A model generated the notes under the pieces. The model made no database searches. It saw nothing but the letters and a program-made list of their open reading frames with translations, and was not told the DNA's origin. The translations under genes were made by a program, and so were the position numbers. From Sphingobacteriia bacterium (GTDB taxonomy: Bacteria > Bacteroidota > Bacteroidia > Bacteroidales > TTA-H9): 38,040 nt of DNA. Positions 17,582 to 25,698 of the stretch are shown here, piece by piece (the first letter of the stretch is position 1; the number at the start of each line of letters is the position of its first letter). The stretch spans positions 1 through 38,040 of the forward strand of contig JAJTBW010000012.1 of NCBI GenBank assembly GCA_021286705.1. The letters run 5' to 3'.

Positions 17582-18643
17582 TTATTGTTTAATAATCTTT
17601 GTGGTTAGCTCAAGAGAAGGGGAGGACAGATGAACAAGATAACAACCACTCGAGAGTGTAGAAATAGGGATGACGATGCTACCGGTCCTATTAGTATTCA
17701 ACGTTGCCTTAAAAACTTCAACCCCGTTAACATCGAATATACTAACTAAATACGATGCATCTGTGAGCATTGAGTTTGATATTGTGACAGATGAGGAAGA
17801 AGGGTTAGGGTAGGAGTTTGTAAGATTATTTGCATTAACCTTACGAAGGCCAACATTGTAATCTCCAACCCAGATACGGGCTGAATCGGCTATTCCTCCA
17901 TCATTCATGGTGATTTCAACATAAGGGTGCGCAATTAACCCACTAAACCACCGGTATGTAGTATCTGTTGAGACTGTTGGAAAGCCTGGTACTGTAACCC
18001 ATCCCAGCAGGAATACCTTCATAAATGCCTCATCAGTTTGAGTCATAACCGTTTTCTCTAACAAGGCTCCGTCAAAGTCCTGATTCTTGAGCTTTAACTT
18101 TCCCCATCCTTGGACATTACGAACGGTATGAAGCGTCATGACATACTTTACACTATCAGCTGTAGGCATCCCATATTCTACACCCGACATCTTAACGACC
18201 AACTTACTCGAGGCATCGATAGCAGATCCATAAGTGTATGGAAAAGTAAACAAAGGAAGAGGTGGAGTAAGGGGCAATGGCTGTACTCCAGTTCCAGGAT
18301 CACCTATTGCACCCAATAAATTTGCTGCTTGATCAGTAACAGAGATCATTCCAAACCCATCAGTTTGCGCCATTGCAACTGTGGCAGTTGGGAAGGAAGC
18401 ACTAAATCCGGTTAACTCAGGTGAGACATATTTAACTGTATCTGAGAACTCACTTACTACCTGTGAGAAATCCCATAATAGATTTGCGCCAGTTCTGGCA
18501 AACTGAAGTGAGGCAGGATTAGTCACTTTATCAAACAGCAATTTTTGACCTGCAACAGGACTTTGCGCACTGGTTAGAATAACCTGAGAAAAAGCAGACA
18601 TTCCTAACAGTGAGAAAACAAGCATAAAAAAACCTTGTTTCAT
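17582..18643 (-). CDS. Secreted T9SS cargo protein of unknown function
   Basis: The 353-residue protein has a signal peptide (MKQGFFMLVFSLLGMSAFSQ) and a long beta-rich middle with no recognised catalytic motif. The C-terminal T9SS type A sorting domain spans about 275-353 (NSYPNPSSSSVTISN, then VSIFDVNGVEVFKATL, ISTLSSGCYLVHLSS, TTKIIKQ). I chose ATG 18643 because the longer open frame overlaps the aldo/keto reductase gene and lacks a signal. The middle begins QVILTSAQSPVAGQKLLFD and contains WDFSQVV and WVGDYNVGLRKV, a pattern I have seen only in uncharacterised Bacteroidota secreted proteins. The prediction is surface exposure or release. Confidence 0.82.
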   Translation of the reverse strand: MKQGFFMLVFSLLGMSAFSQVILTSAQSPVAGQKLLFDKVTNPASLQFARTGANLLWDFSQVVSEFSDTVKYVSPELTGFSASFPTATVAMAQTDGFGMISVTDQAANLLGAIGDPGTGVQPLPLTPPLPLFTFPYTYGSAIDASSKLVVKMSGVEYGMPTADSVKYVMTLHTVRNVQGWGKLKLKNQDFDGALLEKTVMTQTDEAFMKVFLLGWVTVPGFPTVSTDTTYRWFSGLIAHPYVEITMNDGGIADSARIWVGDYNVGLRKVNANNLTNSYPNPSSSSVTISNSMLTDASYLVSIFDVNGVEVFKATLNTNRTGSIVIPISTLSSGCYLVHLSSPSLELTTKIIKQ

Positions 18644-18701
18644 AATTTCTAATATTGAATTTGGTTGTATTTTGACAATGACAAACATTTTTGGATCAGA
18701 T

Positions 18702-19649
18702 TTACAGTAATCTACGCCCTCTAGATATGATCCACAAGTCATACCAATCCTCCCGGTCGAGACTAAAACAGAGTGCTTTAGCAGCAGCCTTAATTCTATC
18801 AGGAGAGATCGTACCAATTACTGGCTCTACCCTCATTGGTAAATCCATAAGCCATGCAGTGACAATGGCAATAGGCTCTACAGAGTATTTCTCAGCAAGG
18901 GCAAAGACTTTAGTAATTATCGGTTTATCAGATTCAGGAGTAGTCTCAGAAATTGGATTACAGAACCTTCCTTTATCCGTTGCACCCCAGGCTTGAATCG
19001 AGATATCGTTTAGCATACAATATTCAACCAAACCATGGTTACCAACCAATGCCTGGCGGTCAGTATTCACTTCAACTATATCATCGATAATACCACAATG
19101 TCCAAGACTAAATTGCAACTGATTTGCCCTAATTGTTTGAGCGGTAAAGCTATTTAGCAGATTTAATCTGGGTGCAGACATATTACTTACGCCGAAACTA
19201 CGAACCCACCCACGTTGATAAAGAATATCAATTGCTCTAGCTGTATCAGTAGGATAGGCCAGAGGATCAGGCCGGTGCAACAGAAGCATATCAAGATACT
19301 TAACACCGATTCTCTTAAGGATTTGATCGGTTTTTTCAATAATATAATCGCATGTCAGGTTATAGCGATTTGAACCATTATGTGCTACATGCAATTCTAT
19401 ACCCGTCTTAGACTGTATCAGGAGTTTATCTCTTAGATCGGGCCTATCCTTTAACACTTGCCCAAATACTTGTTCTGCTTTTGTATTTGTGTAGATATCA
19501 GCTAAATCTATAGTACCAATTCCGGCTTCAATTGCCGCATCAATTGCTAAATTCGCTTCTCTAACCTGTTCTGATGTAATCGGATTTTGATCCCAGGGTT
19601 TTCCAAAAGACATACCTCCCAGGATAATTCTTCTTGCAGGATGAACCAT
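18702..19649 (-). CDS. Aldo/keto reductase
   Basis: The 315-residue NADPH-dependent oxidoreductase has a TIM-barrel fold. The catalytic tetrad is visible: D48 and Y53 (TIDLADIYTN), K81 (IQSKTGI) and H125 (MLLLHRPDP). SFGVSNMSAPRLNLL and IQAWGATDKGRFC follow the YdhF/AKR pattern. I start it at ATG 19649, which overlaps the NUDIX stop (TAATG), rather than two codons earlier. It is the last gene of the rsmI-FRG-NUDIX-AKR run, so it is probably translationally coupled. Substrate unknown. Confidence 0.9.
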   Translation of the reverse strand: MVHPARRIILGGMSFGKPWDQNPITSEQVREANLAIDAAIEAGIGTIDLADIYTNTKAEQVFGQVLKDRPDLRDKLLIQSKTGIELHVAHNGSNRYNLTCDYIIEKTDQILKRIGVKYLDMLLLHRPDPLAYPTDTARAIDILYQRGWVRSFGVSNMSAPRLNLLNSFTAQTIRANQLQFSLGHCGIIDDIVEVNTDRQALVGNHGLVEYCMLNDISIQAWGATDKGRFCNPISETTPESDKPIITKVFALAEKYSVEPIAIVTAWLMDLPMRVEPVIGTISPDRIKAAAKALCFSLDREDWYDLWIISRGRRLL

Positions 19650-20107
19650 TAACATATATCTAAATTCTTTTGTTGTTTATGAAACTTGAGCGCAGAATTA
19701 AGCACTTCATTATGATCAAATGCTAAGTTAGGTAGGTTAGTTATAATAAACCACTCTGCTTTAGCGGCATCGTCTCCCGCTATTGGTTGTATATCGATCC
19801 CCTCTGGCAGAATAGCAGTATAACCCACGCTAATAGTCCTGCCTCGTGGGTCTCGATCTACTTTTCCAAATGTATGAAATTGGGTCAGGCTAATATCAGA
19901 TAGAGAGGTTTCTTCCTTTAACTCACGATGCGCTGCCTGTTCAAGATCCTCATCCATATCCACAAAGCCACCTGGGAAGGCCCAATGCCCGGCAAATGGA
20001 TCTGCCTTTCTTTCAATCAATAAAACCTGCCATTTATCCTCAACTAATCGAAAAAGAACTATATCGACAGTAACAGCAGGTCTGGGGTATCTATAGGTAA
20101 AACTCAT
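19649..20107 (-). CDS. NUDIX hydrolase
   Basis: The 152-residue protein has a complete Nudix box at about 46-68 (GGFVDMDEDLEQAAHRELKEE), fitting G-x5-E-x7-R-E-x2-E-E. The N-terminus (PRPAVTVDIVLFRL) and the LLIERKADPFAGHWAFPGG segment resemble the ADP-ribose/NrtR-like or 8-oxo-dGTP subgroups. The exact substrate cannot be fixed. The start lies 1 base after the FRG-gene stop and the end overlaps the aldo/keto reductase start. Confidence 0.92.
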   Translation of the reverse strand: MSFTYRYPRPAVTVDIVLFRLVEDKWQVLLIERKADPFAGHWAFPGGFVDMDEDLEQAAHRELKEETSLSDISLTQFHTFGKVDRDPRGRTISVGYTAILPEGIDIQPIAGDDAAKAEWFIITNLPNLAFDHNEVLNSALKFHKQQKNLDIC

Positions 20108-20108
20108 A

Positions 20109-20957
20109 TTATAAATCTTCTAAAAAATTCTCACTCATTTGCTCTATTGTCAATCGTGGCGAGTAATGCCGTTTCAACCAAACACTCAGCCCGTCAAGTC
20201 CGGGAAACAACACTCGTTCAGTAATATTAGCTTGATCAAGTTTATCTCTAATCTCCCACTTAAGATTTGCTGGTATAATAATTCTAAAATACAGATCAGG
20301 TTGTTGCAGTAACCATTCATTGAGCAAGGCATCAGGTCTGTTCATCAGCGAGAAGAGAGCATGCTGATTAATAATTCGATCATCAAGTGAAGGCGGCTCA
20401 AGAAACAAAATAAACGGATCATCCTGCAGATGCTCAAAGTTTCTTAATGTACCACATACATTATCTAACATCCAAGGGGTAAATACATTAGAGCCCTCCT
20501 GTCTTAAAAAATCATTTAAAACTGTCGGCAGATACTGAGTAGTTCTTACATAATTTACACACCAAATTACTCCATCAATATTACTCTTAAGAAGATTTGA
20601 GGTAGCAAAATGTAATGCCACATAAGGAGAATAAGTCCAATCGAGAAGCCTTGTTGGTAACCCATGATGTTGGGCAACTGCTAACCAATTCCAAACAGAT
20701 TCCCCAGGAATGGTGTTACGCATGGCATACTTTCGGAAGTTTCTTAACAAATGTCTTTCCAACTGGTTATACTCTCCACCAAGACGCATCAAACTAGTTT
20801 TTAACTCATAACGGGCATCAGATAGACCTCTGTAGACATAACCGGATCTAAACCGGTCTATCTTTTGATCCCAACTGTCATAAAATAGCATCTCCTGTAG
20901 ATGACTCCAGTCTTTGATGACGATATCCTTTCCAGAATGATTACTCTTATTGGTCAT
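20109..20957 (-). CDS. FRG-domain protein
   Basis: The 282-residue protein has the FRG-domain hallmarks: VYRGLSDARYELKTSLMR (about 41-58, with the Y-R-G triad), LERHLLRNFRKYA, and AQHHGLPTRLLDWTYSPYVAL (about 95-115). FRG domains are found in predicted toxins and accessory proteins of unknown activity. I chose ATG 20957, overlapping the RsmI stop by 11 bases; a longer frame to 21083 would lie deep inside rsmI. No transmembrane or secretion signal is present, so it is probably cytoplasmic. It is followed at once by the NUDIX gene. No antitoxin-like small gene lies beside it. Confidence 0.85.
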   Translation of the reverse strand: MTNKSNHSGKDIVIKDWSHLQEMLFYDSWDQKIDRFRSGYVYRGLSDARYELKTSLMRLGGEYNQLERHLLRNFRKYAMRNTIPGESVWNWLAVAQHHGLPTRLLDWTYSPYVALHFATSNLLKSNIDGVIWCVNYVRTTQYLPTVLNDFLRQEGSNVFTPWMLDNVCGTLRNFEHLQDDPFILFLEPPSLDDRIINQHALFSLMNRPDALLNEWLLQQPDLYFRIIIPANLKWEIRDKLDQANITERVLFPGLDGLSVWLKRHYSPRLTIEQMSENFLEDL

Positions 20958-21657
20958 CTTCACTTTCATCGATAGTTTTCTTCTTTGAAGCACCTTCAAC
21001 AATAATAACAATCTCCCCTTTTGTGGTATTGCTTGAAAAATGCTGAGCCAGTTCAGCAAGGGTACCTCGTCTATTCTCTTCAAATAATTTAGTCAGTTCC
21101 CTTGAGACACAAGCCCTTCTTTCACCCCCAAAGAACTCAGCCATTTGAGTTAGACTCTTTCCTATACGGTGAGGAGATTCATAGAATACAATTGTAAATG
21201 GGTATGATGAGAGCTCTATTAACCTTGTCTGGCGTCCCTTTTTATGAGGCAAGAAGCCCTCAAAAAGGAACCGATCACATGGTAATCCACTATTCACTAA
21301 GGCAGGTACAAAAGCAGTTGCACCGGGTAAAGATTCAACATCAACTCCCTTTTCTATACAGGCCCTAACTAGTAGAAAACCCGGATCGCTAATGCCTGGA
21401 GAGCCTGCATCACTTAGATATGCCACTCGTAAACCGCCGGAGATAAGATTAGCATAGTTAGAAGCAGTTTGATGCTCATTATGAAGATGATGAGCCTGAA
21501 TTTTTTTTGAGATACCATAGTGTCGCAAAAGATTGCCTGTTGTTCTGGTATCCTCAGCGAGAACAAGATCAACCTCCTCTTTAAGAATGCGTAAGGCTCT
21601 CAAAGTAATATCTTCAAGATTTCCGATAGGAGTAGGAATGAGAAAAAGCTTTGACAT
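20947..21657 (-). CDS. rsmI: 16S rRNA (cytidine1402-2'-O)-methyltransferase RsmI
   Basis: The 236-residue protein has the tetrapyrrole-methylase fold with family signatures: FLIPTPIGNLEDITLRAL (5-22), LAEDTRTTGNLLRHYGI (33-49), YLSDAGSPGISDPG and PGATAFVPALVNSGLP. It modifies C1402 of 16S rRNA near the decoding centre. Length is normal for the shorter family members. It is the first gene of a four-gene minus-strand run and lies divergently from tRNA-Ala. Confidence 0.96.
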   Translation of the reverse strand: MSKLFLIPTPIGNLEDITLRALRILKEEVDLVLAEDTRTTGNLLRHYGISKKIQAHHLHNEHQTASNYANLISGGLRVAYLSDAGSPGISDPGFLLVRACIEKGVDVESLPGATAFVPALVNSGLPCDRFLFEGFLPHKKGRQTRLIELSSYPFTIVFYESPHRIGKSLTQMAEFFGGERRACVSRELTKLFEENRRGTLAELAQHFSSNTTKGEIVIIVEGASKKKTIDESEDDQ

Positions 21658-21729
21658 TAATCTAAAATTTCAAGGAGGGGCACTCAAAATACTGAGAACC
21701 TAATTCCATGTGAAATTACGCTAAAAATG

Positions 21730-21759
21730 TTTGACGAATAAAAAATCTTTGTAAATTTG
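21730..21759 (+). promoter_or_regulatory. Promoter of tRNA-Ala
   Basis: TTTG (21730-21733) and TAAATTTG (21752-21759) are separated by 18 bases, a near-perfect Bacteroidota -33/-7 pair. The predicted transcription start is about 13 bases before the tRNA. Confidence 0.75.
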
Positions 21760-21778
21760 CCGTCCCTAAAGACAAGAA

Positions 21779-21852
21779 GGGGCGTTAGCTCAGTTGGCTA
21801 GAGCGTTAGACTGGCAGTCTAAAGGTCATGGGTTCGATTCCCATACGCTCCA
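21779..21852 (+). tRNA. tRNA-Ala, anticodon GGC
   Basis: The cloverleaf can be folded by hand: acceptor GGGGCGT with ACGCTCC, a D-arm GCTCAGTTGGCTAGAGC, and anticodon stem TTAGA/TCTAA around CTGGCAG, which puts GGC at 34-36. A T-arm TGGGTTCGATTCCCA follows. The third acceptor pair is G-U, the alanine identity element. CCA is not encoded. Confidence 0.95.
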
Positions 21853-21853
21853 C

Positions 21854-21885
21854 AAAAAGAACACTAATCAGTGTTCTTTTTTTTT
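21854..21885 (+). terminator. Terminator of tRNA-Ala
   Basis: AGAACACT (21858-21865) and AGTGTTCT (21870-21877) pair around AATC, extended by A/T pairs, with a long T-run to 21885. It begins two bases after the tRNA. Confidence 0.9.
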
Positions 21886-22053
21886 ACCTTAACCTTTCTT
21901 TTCAATCATCTTATCCTAGAATCTGATATGCAGATCTATTATCAGGAACATGATCTATTCTAGAACAACTACTTACCCACCATAGCTTTCCATAACAATT
22001 AGAACAATTAAATTCCCTAAACAAAAGTTTTCTATTTTTACAAATAAAAGCCG

Positions 22054-22491
22054 ATGGAAGATATCAATACAAGATCGAGAGAAAGAAAGACAGAACTTAC
22101 TGAATCAGCGGCATATGAGTTATATTCAGCTGCTAGATGGGCAAAAGGTTTCTCAATATATCTAATAGTCCTGGCTGCCATAATGACACTATCCTTCTTC
22201 ACGACCTTATATACCCTTATCACTACAGAATTAGTTCCACCTCAAATAATAGGTACCGTTTTGATCATCGGTTTTATGTTCCCCTTTATTATTATTATGG
22301 CATTTCTTTTACTTAAATTTTCAAACAAAACAAAAAATGCTTTACGCTTAAATAGTGATTCTGACTTCTATTTAGGATTCAAAGCCCTTAAACGCTATTT
22401 CTCGTGGAGTTTAATAATCAGTCTTTCCATTACTTCGATCACCATATTGGTATCTATAGTTTCAATAATCGCATTTTCGATCAATCAATAG
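22054..22491 (+). CDS. Small membrane protein, DUF5362-like
   Basis: The 145-residue protein has a polar N-terminal ~30 residues, then hydrophobic segments at about 33-58, 64-88 and 117-142. Between the last two is a cytoplasmic-type loop, FSNKTKNALRLNSDSDFYLGFKALKRYF. The loop and the LYSAARWAKGFSIYLIVLA helix resemble DUF5362-type Bacteroidota membrane proteins. No function is known to me. It is followed by its own terminator. Confidence 0.7.
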   Translation: MEDINTRSRERKTELTESAAYELYSAARWAKGFSIYLIVLAAIMTLSFFTTLYTLITTELVPPQIIGTVLIIGFMFPFIIIMAFLLLKFSNKTKNALRLNSDSDFYLGFKALKRYFSWSLIISLSITSITILVSIVSIIAFSINQ

Positions 22492-22514
22492 AGCTAAATT
22501 ACAGCACAAAAAAA

Positions 22515-22540
22515 GGAGTCGAACAATCGACTCCTTTTTT
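22515..22540 (+). terminator. Terminator after the small membrane protein
   Basis: GGAGTCG (22515-22521) and CGACTCC (22528-22534) pair around AACAAT. A-run and T-run flanks make it usable in both directions. The stretch 22541-22810 after it shows no gene or clear signal. Confidence 0.9.
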
Positions 22541-22810
22541 GATATACACCCATAAAACTAAGCATTCACACGCGTTAGGAGACTATTAAACACTGTATCA
22601 TAAAAAAATGTTCACACAAAGAAAAGCATGAATGGAAAGAGGGTAACAATTGCAGTACATTGAGTGCTAATTTAATAATGATGCCGATCAGTTAGCGAGA
22701 GATACCATTTGATAATCAAAGTGAAATGCCACTATCTAAGAATTATTCTAAATAAGCGAACAATTTTGATTGAAAATAGTTTCATAGATACTGTAATTAA
22801 AAAAGAGCAC

Positions 22811-23296
22811 ATGCAAGTATTAATAGTTGGAACAAAAAACAGTGCACGTAGCCAGATGGCACATGCATGGTTAGCATCAAATAACGATGAGATTGAGGTC
22901 TTTTCTGCCGGTATCACCCCCGATAATGAAATACCAACCGAGGTAATATCAACAATGAAGGAGATTAATATAGATCTTTCTAACCACAAGCCAAAGTCAA
23001 TAAACGAATACCTGGATCAAAAATGGGATATCGTAATTTCAGTGAGCGATGAAGCAAGAGATCAAATGCCAACATTCTCAAAGAAGGTTAGGCATAAACT
23101 ACATAAGAGTTTTCTTGATTCCTCTCTCTTCACTGGTACGACAGACGAGAAGATTGAAAAGTATTCACTCTTAAGAGATGAAATTGTAGAGAGTTTCAAC
23201 TCTTTAAATGAGGCTATTTTAATGGAGATCGAGGCAAAAAAATATGCCAGTGAGAGCCATCATCAATGTGGATGTGGAGGTAGTTGTGGTTGTTAA
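22811..23296 (+). CDS. ArsC/LMW-phosphatase-like protein lacking catalytic cysteines, with Cys-rich tail
   Basis: The 161-residue protein starts MQVLIVGTKNSARSQMAHAW, clearly the P-loop region of thioredoxin-coupled arsenate reductases and LMW protein phosphatases (normally V-C-T-G-N-S-x-R-S). Gly (G7) replaces the nucleophilic Cys and Lys the next Gly, while R13 and S14 remain. The second region, WDIVISVSDEARDQMP (72-87), also lacks the two resolving cysteines seen in ArsC. An Asp in FLDSS (D103) fits the general-acid position. All cysteines lie in the last nine residues (HHQCGCGGSCGC), a likely metal or metalloid site. I chose ATG 22811; an upstream in-frame extension has no family match. 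No arsR, arsB or acr3 is nearby. A metal-binding or regulatory role is inferred. Confidence 0.85.
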   Translation: MQVLIVGTKNSARSQMAHAWLASNNDEIEVFSAGITPDNEIPTEVISTMKEINIDLSNHKPKSINEYLDQKWDIVISVSDEARDQMPTFSKKVRHKLHKSFLDSSLFTGTTDEKIEKYSLLRDEIVESFNSLNEAILMEIEAKKYASESHHQCGCGGSCGC

Positions 23297-23341
23297 CGCT
23301 AGATAACCGCTATATCTTCTATAACTATGTATTATAAAAAG

Positions 23342-23376
23342 AAACGGGGTGCCATAGATTTTATAGCACCCCGTTT
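23342..23376. terminator. Bidirectional terminator between the ArsC-like gene and lysS
   Basis: AAACGGGGTGC (23342-23352) pairs perfectly with GCACCCCGTTT (23366-23376) around a 13-base loop. It lies between convergent genes and can serve both. Confidence 0.85.
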
Positions 23377-23397
23377 GTTTAAGGAATTAACTGCCTA

Positions 23398-25110
23398 CTA
23401 TGCTAACCAGGCTTTAACCTGATCAAGAGAAGGCATTGCAATTTCCAGTTTATTCTTCTTACGTAGTCCACCAAGTTGGTTGAAGAGGGCCCCAGGGGCA
23501 ACTTTTTTAAGACTTTCGACTGTTTGAAAACCGTTACTCTTAAGCACCGGAATCCATTCTGCTGGGATCCCTAAAGCAGCAAATTCCTCATCGGTACTAA
23601 CAGCCGCTTTCTTTTCAGGTTTCATTTGCGGGAAAAAGAGAACTTCCTGAATTGAGTGAGCATCAGTCATAATCATAGCCATTCTATCGATACCAATTCC
23701 TAAACCAGCAGTAGGAGGCATCCCATACTCAAGTGCTCTTAAGAAATCTTCATCTAAAACCATAGATTCGGAGTCTCCGCGGCGACCGAGTTCAAGTTGG
23801 CTTTCAAAACGTTGACGTTGATCAATAGGATCATTCAACTCACTAAAAGAGTTACAGATCTCTTTGCCATTACATATAGCCTCAAAACGCTCAACGAGTC
23901 CCTCTTTATCACGATGTTTCTTAGCAAGAGGAGACATCTCAACCGGATAATCAGTGATGAATGTTGGTTGAATTAAGTATGGTTCACACATTTCACCAAA
24001 GATTTCGTCGATGATTTTTCCTTTTGCCATAGTTTCATCGAGCTCAATTTTAAGATCCTTAGCAACTGATCTTAATTCAGGCTCATCCATTTTAGAGATA
24101 TCAATTTTTGTGAAGTGCTCAATAGCTTCAAACATAGTGAATCTCTTCCAAGGTCTTCTAAAATCGATAGTATTCTCACCAACCTTTACCTGAGTTGTAC
24201 CATGAATATCCAGAGCCATCTTCTCAACCATCTCCTCAACCAGATTCATCATCCAGTCGTAATCTTTATAGGCAACATAGAGTTCCATTTGGGTAAACTC
24301 TGGGTTATGGAATCTATCCATTCCCTCATTTCTGAAGTCTTTGGAGAACTCATAAACACCATCAAATCCACCAACAATGAGTCTCTTAAGATAAAGCTCG
24401 TTAGCTATTCTAAGATAAAGAGTCATATCCAGACTATTATGGTGAGTCTTAAAAGGCCGGGCAGCAGCACCCCCATATAGTGGTTGAAGAATAGGCGTCT
24501 CAACCTCAAGATACCCTTTATTGTTTAAGAACTCACGCATGGAATTGACCAGTTTAGTTCTTTTCCTAAAGATTTCACGCACCTCAGGATTAACAACCAG
24601 GTCGACATAACGTTGTCTATATCTTGCTTCAGGATCGGTAAAGGCATCAAAAACCTTATCATCCTTCTCTTTCACGACAGGCAACGGTTTAAGCGACTTA
24701 GACAGAAGTTTCAGTTCAGTAACATGAATAGAGATCTCGCCCATTTGAGTAACAAAAGCATACCCTTTTACACCGATAAAGTCACCAATGTCAAGAAGAC
24801 GTTTAAAGACAGTATTATAGTACGTTTTATCTTCAGTGGGGCAAAGTTCATCACGTTTAACATAAAGTTGAATTCTGCCCATAGAGTCTTGAAGTTCAAC
24901 GAAAGAAGCAGCACCCATAATTCTTCTTCCCATGATACGGCCTGCAATTGAAACTTGCTGAAAAAGACTATTATCATCAGGGAAGAGACGGTGGATCTCA
25001 TCAGAATGAACGTTTACTTCAAAAAGCTCTGCTGGGTAAGGCTCAATTCCTAGACTACGTAGCTCTTCAAGAGCTTGACGTCTGAATAATTCCTGTTCGC
25101 TAAGTTGCAT
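23398..25110 (-). CDS. lysS: Lysyl-tRNA synthetase, class II
   Basis: The 570-residue protein has an N-terminal OB-fold anticodon-binding domain ([14 protein letters not shown], then [15 protein letters not shown]). The catalytic core has motif 1 ([25 protein letters not shown]), motif 2 ([16 protein letters not shown]) and motif 3 ([15 protein letters not shown]). It charges tRNA-Lys using ATP. About 70 residues follow the catalytic domain ([20 protein letters not shown], then [19 protein letters not shown]), a helical extension that I believe is common in Bacteroidota LysRS. I chose ATG 25110 ([11 protein letters not shown]); a longer frame starts further upstream but overlaps the promoter. 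Confidence 0.97.
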   Translation of the reverse strand: MQLSEQELFRRQALEELRSLGIEPYPAELFEVNVHSDEIHRLFPDDNSLFQQVSIAGRIMGRRIMGAASFVELQDSMGRIQLYVKRDELCPTEDKTYYNTVFKRLLDIGDFIGVKGYAFVTQMGEISIHVTELKLLSKSLKPLPVVKEKDDKVFDAFTDPEARYRQRYVDLVVNPEVREIFRKRTKLVNSMREFLNNKGYLEVETPILQPLYGGAAARPFKTHHNSLDMTLYLRIANELYLKRLIVGGFDGVYEFSKDFRNEGMDRFHNPEFTQMELYVAYKDYDWMMNLVEEMVEKMALDIHGTTQVKVGENTIDFRRPWKRFTMFEAIEHFTKIDISKMDEPELRSVAKDLKIELDETMAKGKIIDEIFGEMCEPYLIQPTFITDYPVEMSPLAKKHRDKEGLVERFEAICNGKEICNSFSELNDPIDQRQRFESQLELGRRGDSESMVLDEDFLRALEYGMPPTAGLGIGIDRMAMIMTDAHSIQEVLFFPQMKPEKKAAVSTDEEFAALGIPAEWIPVLKSNGFQTVESLKKVAPGALFNQLGGLRKKNKLEIAMPSLDQVKAWLA

Positions 25111-25536
25111 ATAATCAAATTTGTTGCAAAAATACAAAATATCACTCTTTTACTTCAGATACTTTCCGTCTGATATTAAAATAGAGTCGACAACAGCATA
25201 TAGCAAATCTTGAACCAAGCTGATGATAAAGAGATACCACTTCTTCTTAAATCGCATCAACTATACATTAAAAAACATAAGTAAGATTTCAGGTCACACA
25301 CAAAGAAGCATATAAAATATGCTACTTACAAAAATATTTGACCTATTAGACAACCTTAATATCTAATCTCCTGTCTTATAAAATACTACTAAGTATACTT
25401 TAAAATGTAAACCCTTTTTTACTATGATTGTTCTTTTATTATTAACCCCCATAATTTGAATAAGACAAAGCAAAGAAACACCACTTAACCCAAGTATTTA
25501 AATCACTATTTGTATTACACTCAAAGACACAAAGAA
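25111..25536. other. Intergenic region upstream of lysS and the 48-residue gene
   Basis: Besides the lysS promoter, I see only a perfect palindrome GCATATAAAATATGC (25308-25322), which could be an operator or chance AT-rich symmetry. No gene or RNA is evident. Confidence 0.5.
25127..25134 (-). promoter_or_regulatory. -7 box TATTTTTG of lysS
   Basis: On the minus strand TATTTTTG matches TAnnTTTG, 16 bases before the lysS ATG, followed by CAA. The same TATTTTTGCAA stands before the U32 gene. No clear -33 box was seen. Confidence 0.55.
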
Positions 25537-25683
25537 ATGGAAAGCAGAAAGCAAAACTCATCTGTTACTCCTAGAGGAGGTAAAAACGATGAAATAGAAA
25601 AAACAAAAGAAAGCACCTATTGGTTACTTTTCGGAATGTTTCTGGCACTAACACTGGTAGCTGTTCTCTTCCTCAGAGGATAA
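25537..25683 (+). CDS. 48-residue single-pass membrane protein
   Basis: The frame opens with ATG and reads MESRKQNSSVTPRGG, a Lys/Glu-rich stretch to about residue 26, then a convincing transmembrane helix (YWLLFGMFLALTLVAVLFL, 28-46) and a short RG end before TAA. The charge pattern (basic/polar N-terminus, one helix at the C-terminus) fits a tail-anchored small membrane protein. It lies alone between lysS and the U32 gene, convergent with the latter. Too short for easy homology; no promoter box is convincing. Confidence 0.6.
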   Translation: MESRKQNSSVTPRGGKNDEIEKTKESTYWLLFGMFLALTLVAVLFLRG

Positions 25684-25698
25684 TTTAAAGACTAACTG

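Noticed and set aside
25308..25322. Palindrome GCATATAAAATATGC as an operator
   Set aside because: Short and AT-rich; no regulator nearby and no second copy seen.
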